From positions 1 to 64,000 of the forward strand of contig JACQTO010000139.1 in the NCBI GenBank assembly GCA_016210745.1: a DNA stretch of 64,000 nt, given 5' to 3'. Made by a program: the position numbers and the translations under genes. Source of the DNA: Betaproteobacteria bacterium. GTDB taxonomy: Bacteria; Pseudomonadota; Gammaproteobacteria; Burkholderiales; SG8-39. This document shows, in pieces, positions 8,477-16,650 of the stretch. Each line of letters begins with the position of its first letter. Positions within the stretch are counted from its first letter, which is position 1. A model generated the notes under the pieces. That model had not been told where the DNA came from and made no database searches. It saw only the letters and a list, made by a program, of their open reading frames with translations.

Positions 8477-8830
8477 TCACGCCACCTGTGCGAGAGGCAT
8501 AAGGATCTCGACTGATTCGTAGGGCACGAGAATCGTTGATTCTTCCCCGCGCTCGATCAACCCGAGTTCCTCAAGGCGCGAAACATCGGTATGGACGTTT
8601 GAGTAATTGCGTTCCGCAGCCTTAGCCAACGCATAAACGCTGCATGGGCCCACGCGGCGGAGTGTATCGAGAAGTTCTAGGCGCGCCGGTGTAAGTTCAG
8701 AAAATAGCATTCGAGCTGATTCGAAACTCAGCCGATAATCCAGCGTTTTCCCTCGACGCGCTTCCGCAACCTGCAACCTTGCTGAGCGAATCGCAGCGCC
8801 TCTCTTCGCCACCTCAATGATTGCCTTCAT
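8477..8830 (-). CDS. Winged-helix DNA-binding protein, probable antitoxin of TumE-type pair
   Basis: The protein has 117 residues. The C-terminal half looks like a winged helix of the MarR/HVO_A0114 type: LTPARLELLDTLRRVGPCSV, then ALAKAAERNYSNVHTDVSRL as the helix-turn-helix, followed by ELGLIERGEE. It starts 3 bp after the stop of the TumE-family gene and is in the same transcription unit, the arrangement usual for this toxin family. The likely role is to bind and neutralise the toxin and to repress the operon through the palindrome at 9112-9133. No direct evidence distinguishes antitoxin from plain regulator. Confidence 0.75.
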   Translation of the reverse strand: MKAIIEVAKRGAAIRSARLQVAEARRGKTLDYRLSFESARMLFSELTPARLELLDTLRRVGPCSVYALAKAAERNYSNVHTDVSRLEELGLIERGEESTILVPYESVEILMPLAQVA

Positions 8831-8833
8831 GGA

Positions 8834-9121
8834 TCATCTCCAGTTCGCGATGTCACGTTCAAAATCGTCCAACAGTTGGTCGATCGTCGTGAAGGTGTAG
8901 ACCTCTTCCTTTTCACCAATGTGCCGGTGATCGCCCTTGCCGCGCTCGTTGTCGTAGCGTACGCGGCTGTCACCTTCAGTGCCGTAGTACAGGCGGTACT
9001 TGAAGGGATGTGTGCTCAGCGGAAGCGGCTCTGAAAGTTCCCAAACAACCACTTCAACTATGGAGCCGTCGTCGCGAACATCCTTAGTGCGCGCAAGCAA
9101 GACTGCCTTCATATATTGCAT
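8834..9121 (-). CDS. TumE-family (DUF6516) putative toxin
   Basis: The protein has 95 residues. Features typical of the DUF6516/TumE family are the charged strand-rich core HPFKYRLYYG, RVRYDNERGKGDHRH and GEKEEVYTF, followed by a helical end LLDDFERDIANW. The RYDNxxGKGDHRH segment is the conserved, probably catalytic or nucleic-acid-binding part of the family. The first gene of a two-gene unit, it is followed 3 bp later by the winged-helix gene. The start ATG lies inside an inverted repeat, which would allow autoregulation. Toxicity is inferred from family. Confidence 0.78.
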   Translation of the reverse strand: MQYMKAVLLARTKDVRDDGSIVEVVVWELSEPLPLSTHPFKYRLYYGTEGDSRVRYDNERGKGDHRHIGEKEEVYTFTTIDQLLDDFERDIANWR

Positions 9122-9133
9122 GGTAGCAATATA
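9112..9133. promoter_or_regulatory. Palindrome overlapping the start of the TumE-type operon
   Basis: TATATTGC (9112-9119) and GCAATATA (9126-9133) form a perfect 8-bp inverted repeat around 6 bp that include the toxin start codon. Placement across the start of a toxin-antitoxin operon is what an autoregulatory operator would show; a translation-blocking hairpin in the mRNA is the alternative. Confidence 0.55.
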
Positions 9134-9609
9134 CGCTGGGGCTGTCTACTGGGACCGAACGATATGCGCCACCAGGCCTGTAGTTGGGTCAGCGAGTGGG
9201 GTCTTGAGCGACTGCTATTGAGGAAATCCGGAAGCGACCGGTCATGTTAAGGGTTGTAGGACGCCTGCCCACTGCGCAGTGTCAGCGGCGCCGTGAATTC
9301 CGTTGAAACTGGCCGGTTTGAAAAACATCGCTTTCAATGGCAGTGAACGGCACCACTCGTCCTTGGAACGCCCCGTCAAGCGCACAACCGCTTAAGAAAG
9401 AGCCGGTCGTCCTGATTAGCTCGACTGTCGGCTCTTCGGGTCAAAGGAATGGTCTCGCACCAGCAGCCAGTCTCGGTTGGGTCGTGGCGCCAATAGGCTA
9501 GTACGAGGCAATTTCTCGGGAAAATACGGCCGTGGATCAATGGCACCACGGTAGCGATTCGGGGATAGCAGCGAACTCATGGCAAGCTACTATCCCGTAG
9601 AATTCGCGA
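9134..9609. other. Non-coding stretch with degenerate intergenic repeats
   Basis: No frame here has coding character. The middle (about 9250-9450) has repeat-like segments such as CTGGCCGGTTTGAAAAACAT, CGCTTTCAATGG and AAGAAAGAGCCGGTCGTCC. These resemble, in composition and short motifs, the repeats near 8.4, 31.9 and 33.7 kb. The promoter of the penicillin-binding protein gene should lie near the end of the stretch, but I cannot pick it out. Confidence 0.5.
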
Positions 9610-11640
9610 ATGAAACAGGTCTTCCACCGCGCCGCCGATTTTGTCGTTGAATACTTTCGCCGCCTCACGGTTGTCGCCCGGCGGCATCCCCTGCGGGCGC
9701 TGCTGGTGTTGCCCGGGCTGGTGCTGCTGTATGTGCTGGCGCTGGTTCCGTTCACCCCCGGTATCGGCGATCTGCGCAAGGCCAAGTCTGAAACGCCCTC
9801 CGTGGTGCTGTCCTCTGACGGCATGGTCCTCGCCGAATACAAGCGAATCAACCGCCGGTGGGTGCCCCTGGAGAAGATCGCGCCGAGCGCGGTGCAGGCC
9901 TTGATCGCCGCGGAAGACCACCGGTTCTACCAGCACCACGGCATCGACCTGCGCCGCACGGCCGCGGCTTTGCTCAGCACCTTGTCGGGCAATCCGCAGG
10001 GCGGCTCGACCATCACGCAGCAACTGGCGCGCAACCTGTACCCGGAGGAGATCGGCCGCGCCGTCACTGTCACGCGCAAGGTGAAGGAAGCGATCACGGC
10101 CCTCAAGATCGAGGCGCTTTATTCCAAGCCCGAGATCCTCGAAACTTATCTCAACACCGTGCCATTTCTGTTCAACGCCTTCGGCATCGAGATGGCAGCG
10201 CGCACCTATTTCGACAAGTCCGCCGAAGCACTGGATGTGCTGGAGTCCGCCACGCTCATCGGCATGCTCAAGGGCCCCAGCGCCTACAACCCCGTGCTGC
10301 ACCCCGAGCGCGCACTGAAGCGGCGCAATCTCGTGCTGGCACAGATGGCCAGGCACGGCAAACTCGAGCCCGCCCAGGTTGAGGTGCTGGCCAAGCGGCC
10401 GCTGCGGCTGGATTTCGAGCGGCAAGTCGAGCCGCTGGGGTCGGCGCCCCACGTTGCCCAGCAGGTGCGCAAATGGCTGATCGCCTGGGCCGATCAGCGG
10501 GACTACGACATCCAGGCCGACGGGCTGGTGGTGCGCACAACGATCGATTCCAGGCTGCAGAAGGCCGCCAACCAGGCCGTTGCCCGGCAGATGGCGCAGC
10601 TGCAAAAGCTGGCGGACAGGCGGCGCAGGTCGGTCCATGAGCGCCCCGTGCTGCAGGCAGGCTTTTTGGCGTTGGACCCGCGCAATGGTTTTGTAAGGGC
10701 GTGGGTGGGCAGCCGCGATTTTGCGCAGGAGCAGTTCGACCATGTGAGCCAGGCGCGCCGCCAGCCGGGCTCCACGTTCAAGCCTTTTGTGTATGGCGCC
10801 GCGTTCATGCAGGGCTTGGGCTCCGACACGACGCTGATCGACCAGCCTGTAGCCATCAGGTTCACCGGCGGCGAGGTGTGGAGGCCCAGCGATACAACAG
10901 CGCCCTCCGGCCTTCCCATGACCCTGCGCGACGCTCTGGTGTTCTCCAAGAACACCATCACCGCCCAGCTGATACTGAAGGTGGGGCCGACCCGCGTCGC
11001 AGAGCTGGCGCAGGCAATGGGTGTGCGCCAGAGCAAGCTTGACCCGGTGCCTTCGCTCGCCCTGGGCACCAGCCCCGTCACCCTGCAGGAAATGGTCGCC
11101 GCCTACGGCACCATCGCCAACGGCGGGCACTATGTCGAGCCGATGCTGATCAGCCGCGTCGAAGATCGCAACGGCCGCCTGCTCGAAGAGTTCGCGCCCA
11201 TCCGCGACCCGCAGCCGGCACTGCCGCGGCCCCAGGCGCTGGAGCTCGTCAACGTGATGCGCGGGGTGGTCGACGAGGGGACGGGATCCGCCATCCGCCA
11301 GCGCTACGGCATCGGCGCCGATGTGGCGGGCAAGACCGGCACGACGCAGGAAAACAGCGATGGCTGGTTCATCCTGATGCATCCGCAGCTGGTGGCGGGC
11401 GCCAGGGTGGGCTTCAACGACAACCGCGTGACCATGGGGCCTTGGGGCCCGGGGGCGCGCAGCGCCCTGCCGATGGTCGGCGAGGTTTTCCAGCAGGCCC
11501 TGCGCAACCGCTGGATCGATCCCGGCGCCGAGTTCGACATACCGCGTTCGCGGCCTCCTCTGCAGCGGGAGTGGGAGCAGCTGGAGGATGGAGTGAAAAA
11601 GATCTGGCGCGACGTGCTGCGCAGGATCTTCAGTCTTTAG
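9610..11640 (+). CDS. Bifunctional penicillin-binding protein, PBP1A family
   Basis: A 676-residue class A PBP that polymerises and cross-links peptidoglycan in the periplasm while anchored in the inner membrane. One membrane segment is at about residues 31-48. The glycosyltransferase (GT51) domain has EDHRFYQHHG at 102-111 with the catalytic Glu102, and GGSTITQQLARNL at 131-143. The transpeptidase domain has the nucleophile motif STFK (Ser388-Lys391), SKN at 446-448 and KTGTT at 575-579. All catalytic motifs are intact. It is shorter than housekeeping PBP1a (about 750-850 residues) and lacks a long C-terminal extension, so it may be an accessory class A enzyme. It is monocistronic. Confidence 0.95.
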   Translation: MKQVFHRAADFVVEYFRRLTVVARRHPLRALLVLPGLVLLYVLALVPFTPGIGDLRKAKSETPSVVLSSDGMVLAEYKRINRRWVPLEKIAPSAVQALIAAEDHRFYQHHGIDLRRTAAALLSTLSGNPQGGSTITQQLARNLYPEEIGRAVTVTRKVKEAITALKIEALYSKPEILETYLNTVPFLFNAFGIEMAARTYFDKSAEALDVLESATLIGMLKGPSAYNPVLHPERALKRRNLVLAQMARHGKLEPAQVEVLAKRPLRLDFERQVEPLGSAPHVAQQVRKWLIAWADQRDYDIQADGLVVRTTIDSRLQKAANQAVARQMAQLQKLADRRRRSVHERPVLQAGFLALDPRNGFVRAWVGSRDFAQEQFDHVSQARRQPGSTFKPFVYGAAFMQGLGSDTTLIDQPVAIRFTGGEVWRPSDTTAPSGLPMTLRDALVFSKNTITAQLILKVGPTRVAELAQAMGVRQSKLDPVPSLALGTSPVTLQEMVAAYGTIANGGHYVEPMLISRVEDRNGRLLEEFAPIRDPQPALPRPQALELVNVMRGVVDEGTGSAIRQRYGIGADVAGKTGTTQENSDGWFILMHPQLVAGARVGFNDNRVTMGPWGPGARSALPMVGEVFQQALRNRWIDPGAEFDIPRSRPPLQREWEQLEDGVKKIWRDVLRRIFSL

Positions 11641-11652
11641 CTTGCGCGATAC

Positions 11653-11880
11653 TCACGGCGCTTTGGCGTCCTCGCCTGCAAGTCGAAACCCTTCATACGC
11701 AAAGGCTCCTGCGATCGTCACGCAGTCCTTCTCGCAGACGCCTTCCCGGCGGGCAGTTTCGTACCACTGGTTCTTGATCGTCTGCTCCATCGTGTCGATG
11801 ACTTGTTTCGCCTCGTCTGTCGGCACGAGGAAGCGCGCGCTCTGCGAGAGCAGGTTGTGCGCATGCGCGTAGCGACCCAT
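11653..11880 (-). pseudogene. Remnant of a HipA-like kinase toxin (C-terminal end)
   Basis: Read on the minus strand from about 11880, the frame gives GRYAHAHNLLSQSARF, then DEAKQVIDTMEQTIKNQWYE and ARREGVCEKDCVTIAGAFAY. This pattern matches the extreme C terminus of HipA-family kinases, where an LSQxxxFxL segment and WYExARxxGVSExDC occur. The open frame continues upstream to 12054, but that part has no HipA-like sequence and no kinase motifs, so only the tail of the gene is left. No hipB is seen. Confidence 0.5.
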
Positions 11881-12110
11881 CCTTTTAAAGCACATTATCG
11901 TGGCTAAGATGCTATAAACAGCACGACAAGTCACCGCTGAGGCAGTGCGCGAGCGCGAGCTGCCCCTCGCGACGCCGTGAAGTTTCTCGTCGATAACGCA
12001 CGGTCTTCCGATGGGCGCCGAGGGTAGAACGTGCATCGGCATTACCCGCTGCATGACACTACCAATTTGGGCATTAGGCAGTGGGCGGCTTCGAAGCGGG
12101 CGCGATCGGC

Positions 12111-12470
12111 CTACCCACTATTCCCAAGATAGCGCAAATGGCTGCCACAGCCGTTCCGGCAATCGGAAGCACCGAAACCTGGAACGACAACCATGCCGAC
12201 AACCCTTCGGTTCAGGATGCATTCGGCTTCGCGGGAGCGCTTCACTGCCACGACTTTTACCCCCGGCGCCGAGAGCAGCCAGTCGATATGCCAGCGTAAC
12301 CCTTTCTCCTTGCGCAGATGTCGGGCGATGCGCGCGTCGAGATTTCTTTTCGCACTACCGGTGTAGACATATCGACCCGCCGGAAACAGGAAATGGCCGA
12401 GACGTCCGATGCCTATGCGAATCGGCCTTTTGACCTCAATCCCGAGCTGGTAGGAGATCGCTGCGGTCAT
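12111..12470 (-). CDS. GIY-YIG nuclease-like DUF123 protein
   Basis: A 119-residue protein of the DUF123 branch of the GIY-YIG superfamily. The RYVYTGSAKRNLDARIARHL segment carries the modified YxYTGSA motif with its conserved arginine, followed by HWHIDWLL-like (RWHIDWLLS) and the AECIL glutamate segment that replaces the usual catalytic Glu region. It is of near-normal length. Members are small nuclease-like proteins of unknown physiological role. It stands alone in a gene-poor zone between hipA-like and lhr-like remnants. Confidence 0.8.
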   Translation of the reverse strand: MTAAISYQLGIEVKRPIRIGIGRLGHFLFPAGRYVYTGSAKRNLDARIARHLRKEKGLRWHIDWLLSAPGVKVVAVKRSREAECILNRRVVGMVVVPGFGASDCRNGCGSHLRYLGNSG

Positions 12471-12689
12471 GGCGCCTTGGTGTCGCGTCCGTCATCATCT
12501 CACGCACCGCGATCGCGCAGAATATCGGCATCGCACTCGCGGGCTTGCCCGGCGCTACAAGCCACAGCCGACCAAAAGCGGAAGTTCGGTACCGAAGGGG
12601 TAGCCGCGCTCGGCGTATCGATCGCGGCGAGCATTTGGTGCCCGGCAAGCGCGGCTAGTGCCGCGTCCGCGAGATAAACGGTGACGGTG

Positions 12690-12809
12690 GCGGCGCGTGT
12701 CGTCGCCGCGCCGGATGGCCTTCCAACCTTCGAGCTGCGCTCCAGTGGGTTCGGCGAACCGGCTCGCCCACCATTGCCGGAGGACCGGGTGAAAATCGTG
12801 GGGTAGCAC
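12690..12809 (-). pseudogene. Remnant of an Lhr-like DEAD/DEAH helicase N terminus
   Basis: The minus-strand frame from 12809 reads FHPVLRQWWASRFAEPTGAQ and continues GWKAIRRGDDT, which is the characteristic start of Lhr-type helicases just before the Walker A motif. After that the sequence loses similarity: no GSGKT motif exists in any frame, so the gene is truncated or scrambled. The remaining bases between 12471 and 13049 show nothing else that I can identify. This is a fossil of a gene whose body has been lost. Confidence 0.4.
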
Positions 12810-13049
12810 AGTGGCTATTTGACATTGGATTCGGGGATTGATTGCGCGCCCAACGCGGCTATAGAAAGACCATGACAGCGGCGCGATGCCCGAAACCTCG
12901 TCGCTATTCAGGCATTTCCCGGATGTCCTGCGTGTTCATGCCGACCGCCCAATGCCAGAGAGAACTTCCCCGAAGCACAAGGGTCCTGATATCGAGCAAG
13001 TCCGCGATTGCCGTCGAGTGTCGCGATGTATTTACGAAAGGAGATTGCG

Positions 13050-13745
13050 ATGGGAAGCATGATGCGAAGGAGCGGGCTGGTTGCGGCCGGCGTGATGGCA
13101 CTAGTCGGTTACGCAAGTGCCGATCGGGACGATGGTATGACGTTTTTCGTGACGAGCACCGGGCCCGGCAACGGGGCCAACCTGGGCGGTCTCGAGGGTG
13201 CGGATCGGCACTGCCAGTCCCTCGCGGAAGCGGTGGGTGCCGGGAATCGCACCTGGCGCGCTTATCTGAGCACCCAGGCGAGCGCATTTGACGATCCGAA
13301 TTTCGTCGATGCGCACGATCGGATCGGCGCCGGCCCCTGGCGGAACGCCAAGGGCGTGGTGATCGCTAGGGATATCGGAGAGCTGCACTCGGCCTACAAC
13401 AACCTGAACCAAGGGACTGCATTGGACGAGAAAGGCCGACCCGTGAATGGCCGCGCGGAGACGCCGAACAAGCATGACATCCTGACCGGTTCCCGTCCCG
13501 ACGGAACGAGCTTTCCGGGCGCTCCGTTCCCCGACATGACCTGCGGCAACTGGACCAACGGCGGGATCGATGGCTCAGCTATGCTTGGACACCATGACCG
13601 CGCGGGCCCTGTCGACGCGTCCTGGGCCACTTCCTGGAATTCAGCCCATCCATCGCGCGGCTGCGATCAGCAGGCGCTGCGAAGCACGGGCGGCGATGGG
13701 CTGTTCTACTGCTTTGCCGTGGAGTCCTCGCGCAGGCGTCGCTGA
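13050..13745 (+). CDS. Exported lectin/endostatin-fold-like protein
   Basis: From the ATG at 13050, preceded by a good GAAAGGAGA ribosome site, the protein has 231 residues. It begins with a signal peptide (MMRRSGLVAAGVMALVGYAS) and is likely periplasmic or secreted. The segment MTFFVTSTGPGNGANLGGLE followed by ADRHCQSLA and TWRAYLSTQ is typical of bacterial proteins with a C-type-lectin/endostatin-like fold. Cysteines in HCQ, MTCGNW, SRGCDQQ and FYCFAV are placed to form two disulphides. The role is unknown. It is flanked by DUF1015 on the opposite strand. The 14 codons upstream of 13050 are unlikely to be used. Confidence 0.75.
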   Translation: MGSMMRRSGLVAAGVMALVGYASADRDDGMTFFVTSTGPGNGANLGGLEGADRHCQSLAEAVGAGNRTWRAYLSTQASAFDDPNFVDAHDRIGAGPWRNAKGVVIARDIGELHSAYNNLNQGTALDEKGRPVNGRAETPNKHDILTGSRPDGTSFPGAPFPDMTCGNWTNGGIDGSAMLGHHDRAGPVDASWATSWNSAHPSRGCDQQALRSTGGDGLFYCFAVESSRRRR

Positions 13746-13766
13746 TCGCGCATCGCGGCGCTTCGG

Positions 13767-15005
13767 CTAATCGAGCGCGAGCGACACCAGTCCGTCGGCG
13801 AGCTTGGGCTCGAACCAGGTGCTCTTGGGCGGCATGATGGCCCCCGAGTCGGCGACCGCCATCAGTTCGTCCATGCCGGTCGGATACATGGAAAACGCCG
13901 CGGCCATCCCACCTGCGACCCGCCGCTCGAGTTCTTCCGGCCCGCGGATGCCGCCGATGAAATCGATGCGCGGGTCGGTGCGCGGATCGCCGATTGCGAG
14001 CACCGGGCCAAGCAGATGGCGAGCGAGCAGGCTCACATCCAGCCGTGCAGTGGGATCGGCCTCTGGAATCCTCGCCCCCTCGATCTCCAACCGGTACCAC
14101 TGGCCCGGCAAATAGAGGCCGAATACCCCGCGTCGTTCCGGCACGACCCTGGCGCCGGCGCGCTCCAGCTTGAAGGCGGCGCCGACGCGGCGCAGAAATT
14201 CCTCGCGGCCGAGCCCGTTCAGGTCGCGCACCACCCGGTTGTAGGCAAGGATGCGCATCTGATCATGCGGAAACGCGACGCAAAGAAAGCGCTCGCAGCT
14301 CGCCTCCGCAGACCCTTGCGGCGCGCCGCGGCGGCGCGAGGCAGCCACGCGCGAGGCGGCCGCGGCACGATGGTGTCCGTCCGCGATGTAGAGGGCGGGC
14401 ATCGCGTCGAACGCCGCGGTGAGCCGCGCGATGCGATCCTCCTCTCGAATGACCCATAGCATGTGCCGCACACCGCCGCCCGCGGTCAGGTCGAATTCAG
14501 GCGCCCCGCTCGAGGCATCGGCGAGGATTGCGTCGACTTCCGGCGCACTGGGATAGGCGAGCATTACCGGCCCGGTGTGCGCGTTGAGCGCCTCGATCTG
14601 GCGCACGCGATCGTCCTCTTTTTCAGGACGCGTCAACTCGTGTCGCCGGACGCGTTGCGCTTCATATTCGGCGACGGAGGCTGCGGCAGCGAGCCCGGTC
14701 TGCGCATGCCCGTTCATCACCAAGCGGTAGGCGTAGTAGCAGGGCGCGGCCTCGCGTTTAAGCACGCCGCGCTCCAGCATGCGCCGCATATTCTCGGCCG
14801 CCTTGGCGTAGACCTCGGGCGAATAAGGATCGGTCCCTTCGGGCAGGTCGATCTCAGGCTTGGAGATGTGCAGGAAGCTCCAGGGCTTGCCCCGCGCCTG
14901 CTCGCGCGCCTCCTCGCTGGAGACCACGTCGTAGGGCGGTGCGGCCACCTGCGCTGCGTATTCGGGATGAGGCCGCAGAGCCGCGAAAGGGAGAACGAGG
15001 TGCAA
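13767..15005 (-). CDS. DUF1015 family protein
   Basis: A 412-residue cytosolic protein matching DUF1015. Landmarks are the N-terminal VAAPPYDVVSSEEAREQ, PWSFLHISKPEIDLP, the RRHELTRPEKEDDR segment, and YIADGHHRAAAASRVA with a histidine pair after an Asp-Gly, the hallmark of the family. Members are widespread, often near serA-like or other dehydrogenase genes, but have no settled biochemical role. It stands alone here; the neighbour downstream on the opposite strand is the lectin-like gene. Length fits the family. Confidence 0.9.
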   Translation of the reverse strand: MHLVLPFAALRPHPEYAAQVAAPPYDVVSSEEAREQARGKPWSFLHISKPEIDLPEGTDPYSPEVYAKAAENMRRMLERGVLKREAAPCYYAYRLVMNGHAQTGLAAAASVAEYEAQRVRRHELTRPEKEDDRVRQIEALNAHTGPVMLAYPSAPEVDAILADASSGAPEFDLTAGGGVRHMLWVIREEDRIARLTAAFDAMPALYIADGHHRAAAASRVAASRRRGAPQGSAEASCERFLCVAFPHDQMRILAYNRVVRDLNGLGREEFLRRVGAAFKLERAGARVVPERRGVFGLYLPGQWYRLEIEGARIPEADPTARLDVSLLARHLLGPVLAIGDPRTDPRIDFIGGIRGPEELERRVAGGMAAAFSMYPTGMDELMAVADSGAIMPPKSTWFEPKLADGLVSLALD

Positions 15006-15061
15006 GATCGGCTCCGTGAAGTGAAGCCCGTATTTTAGCTGAGCGCGTGATCAGACTCAGC

Positions 15062-16351
15062 TCAGGCGGTTCGCCTGCGCTGCGCGGATCGCAGCGACGC
15101 ACGGGTAGCGAGCAGCATGGCGAGCGGCACCGCGGCGACGAAGATCGCGGTGTAGCCGGCGGCCGGCAGCCCGCGCCACTCGATCAGCGGCCCCGTGATC
15201 AGCGCCATGGCCACGCTCATCGCGCCGGCAAAGCTCTCGATGACGCCGATGGCGCGCCCGCGCTCGATGGTTTCGGTGTAATCGGCGACTGCGGCCGTCG
15301 CCGCGATGTTGGCCGCCGCCCAGCCCAGACCAACGAGGAAGGTGCCCAGCGTTATCGACCAGTACGGCGCGGTGAAGGCGACCATCCACGCGCCGACGAG
15401 CGTGATCGCGACCCCCGGGAACATCACCGGCGCGCGCCCGTAGCGGTCGGCGAGCCAGCCGAGCGGAATCGAGAACGCGAACATGCCCGATGCGTGAAAC
15501 GCCATCGAGACCGAAATGGCGAAGAGCGAGTGCCCGTGGTGATCGAGCGCGAGCGAAGTCAGAATCATCACGATCGACATGTTGCCCTGGGCGGCGGTGT
15601 TGGCGACGATGGCATGCAGCGTCGGGACGTGGCGCACGAGGCGAATCGCGATGAGGCTCGAGCGCTGCGCCGCGGCGGTCCCGGACGGCGGCCGGTAGTC
15701 CGGAAAGTAGCGCTCCAGGTGCATGCCGATTTCCTTCGGATCGGGGCGCACGAGCGCCACCAGGAACATGCCCGGGATTATCAGCGCGGGGAGCAACAGC
15801 CAGGGCACCCCGAGCGGATCCTCGCCGATGCCTCCGGCAAGCGACTGCGCGGCCTGAATCAGGAAGGGAAATATCATCACGCCGAGCATCGAACCCATTG
15901 CGAGGTAGCCCAATGCCTGGCCGCGCAGCCGCGGCGGGAACATGTCGGTCGCGGCGACGCGAAGCTGCTGGGCGGCGTTCATTCCCATGCCGAAGACGAG
16001 CATCGCGCCCGCGAAGAGGACGATGCTGCGCAGGCTCATCGAGAACCCCACGCCCACTGCGCCGGCTAAGCCCAGGGCGAGGCCGAACAGGACCCCGGGT
16101 TTTCGGCCGTAGGTGTCGGTGATCTTGCCGACCGGATAGCCGACGATGAACCGGCTCAAGCCGATAAGGCCGACCGCGAGCCCCGCGAGCGTGGCGCTGC
16201 CCATGAGGCTCACCACCATCAGAGGCCCGAGGATGAACGCGAAATTCATCCCCACGCCGGTGAAGGCGAGGATCACCGCGAAGAGGGCGGTGTTGCGTTT
16301 GATGACCGAGGGGATTGGGGGGCGCGCGGGACTGCGGACGGGCTTGTGCAT
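15062..16351 (-). CDS. MFS transporter (paralogue of 4769-6073)
   Basis: The likely start is the ATG at 16351 (MHKPVRSPARPP), giving 429 residues; the longer open frame would run back across tRNA-Leu and is rejected. It is a 12-helix MFS carrier with motif-A loops GYPVGKITDTYGRKPG and GWLADRYGRAPV. It shares most of its sequence with the carrier at 4769-6073, including KRNTALFA, GMNFAF, FGMGMNAAQQLRVAA, LRGQALGYLAMGSM and RPDPKEIGMHLERY. The two are duplicates that now lie about 9 kb apart on the same strand. The substrate is unknown. The tRNA gene begins 128 bp upstream on the other strand. Confidence 0.9.
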   Translation of the reverse strand: MHKPVRSPARPPIPSVIKRNTALFAVILAFTGVGMNFAFILGPLMVVSLMGSATLAGLAVGLIGLSRFIVGYPVGKITDTYGRKPGVLFGLALGLAGAVGVGFSMSLRSIVLFAGAMLVFGMGMNAAQQLRVAATDMFPPRLRGQALGYLAMGSMLGVMIFPFLIQAAQSLAGGIGEDPLGVPWLLLPALIIPGMFLVALVRPDPKEIGMHLERYFPDYRPPSGTAAAQRSSLIAIRLVRHVPTLHAIVANTAAQGNMSIVMILTSLALDHHGHSLFAISVSMAFHASGMFAFSIPLGWLADRYGRAPVMFPGVAITLVGAWMVAFTAPYWSITLGTFLVGLGWAAANIAATAAVADYTETIERGRAIGVIESFAGAMSVAMALITGPLIEWRGLPAAGYTAIFVAAVPLAMLLATRASLRSAQRRRTA

Positions 16352-16478
16352 GGGGCGCACCTTACCAGAGGCCGCGCGCGGCGTCGAACTGTTGGCGGGC
16401 GATATAATGAAGCGGCTCAGCAAGAACAATGGATCGGTGAGCCTCGCATTGCTCTTGGGGTCCAGCCGCTCACCTTGA

Positions 16479-16567
16479 GCCCGGGTGGTGAAATTGGTAG
16501 ACACAAGGGACTTAAAATCCCTCGCTGCGAAAGCGGCATGCCGGTTCGATTCCGGCCCCGGGCACCA
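16479..16567 (+). tRNA. tRNA-Leu (anticodon UAA)
   Basis: An 89-nt class II tRNA with CCA encoded. The acceptor arms are GCCCGGG and CCCGGGC. The anticodon arm is AGGGA-CTTAAAA-TCCCT, with anticodon TAA at 16513-16515. A long variable arm follows (CTGCGAAAGCGG region), then a T arm GCCGGTTCGATTCCGGC, the discriminator A and CCA. It reads leucine UUA codons, rare in this GC-rich genome. No second copy of its 3' end, which would mark an integration site, was seen in the window. Confidence 0.98.
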
Positions 16568-16650
16568 AATCGCGATCTTGCCGATTGAACGTGCCGTTAT
16601 AGAGTGTTGGTGCCAGTGCCTGGATTACATCGACCGGACGCCATGATCTG

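Noticed and set aside
9577-11382. 601-residue open frame on the minus strand opposite the penicillin-binding protein
   Set aside because: The PBP frame carries all catalytic motifs; the opposite frame is a shadow with repetitive His/Arg/Gln composition.
16479-16567. tRNA-Leu as an integration site
   Set aside because: No direct repeat of the tRNA 3' end and no integrase gene were found downstream.
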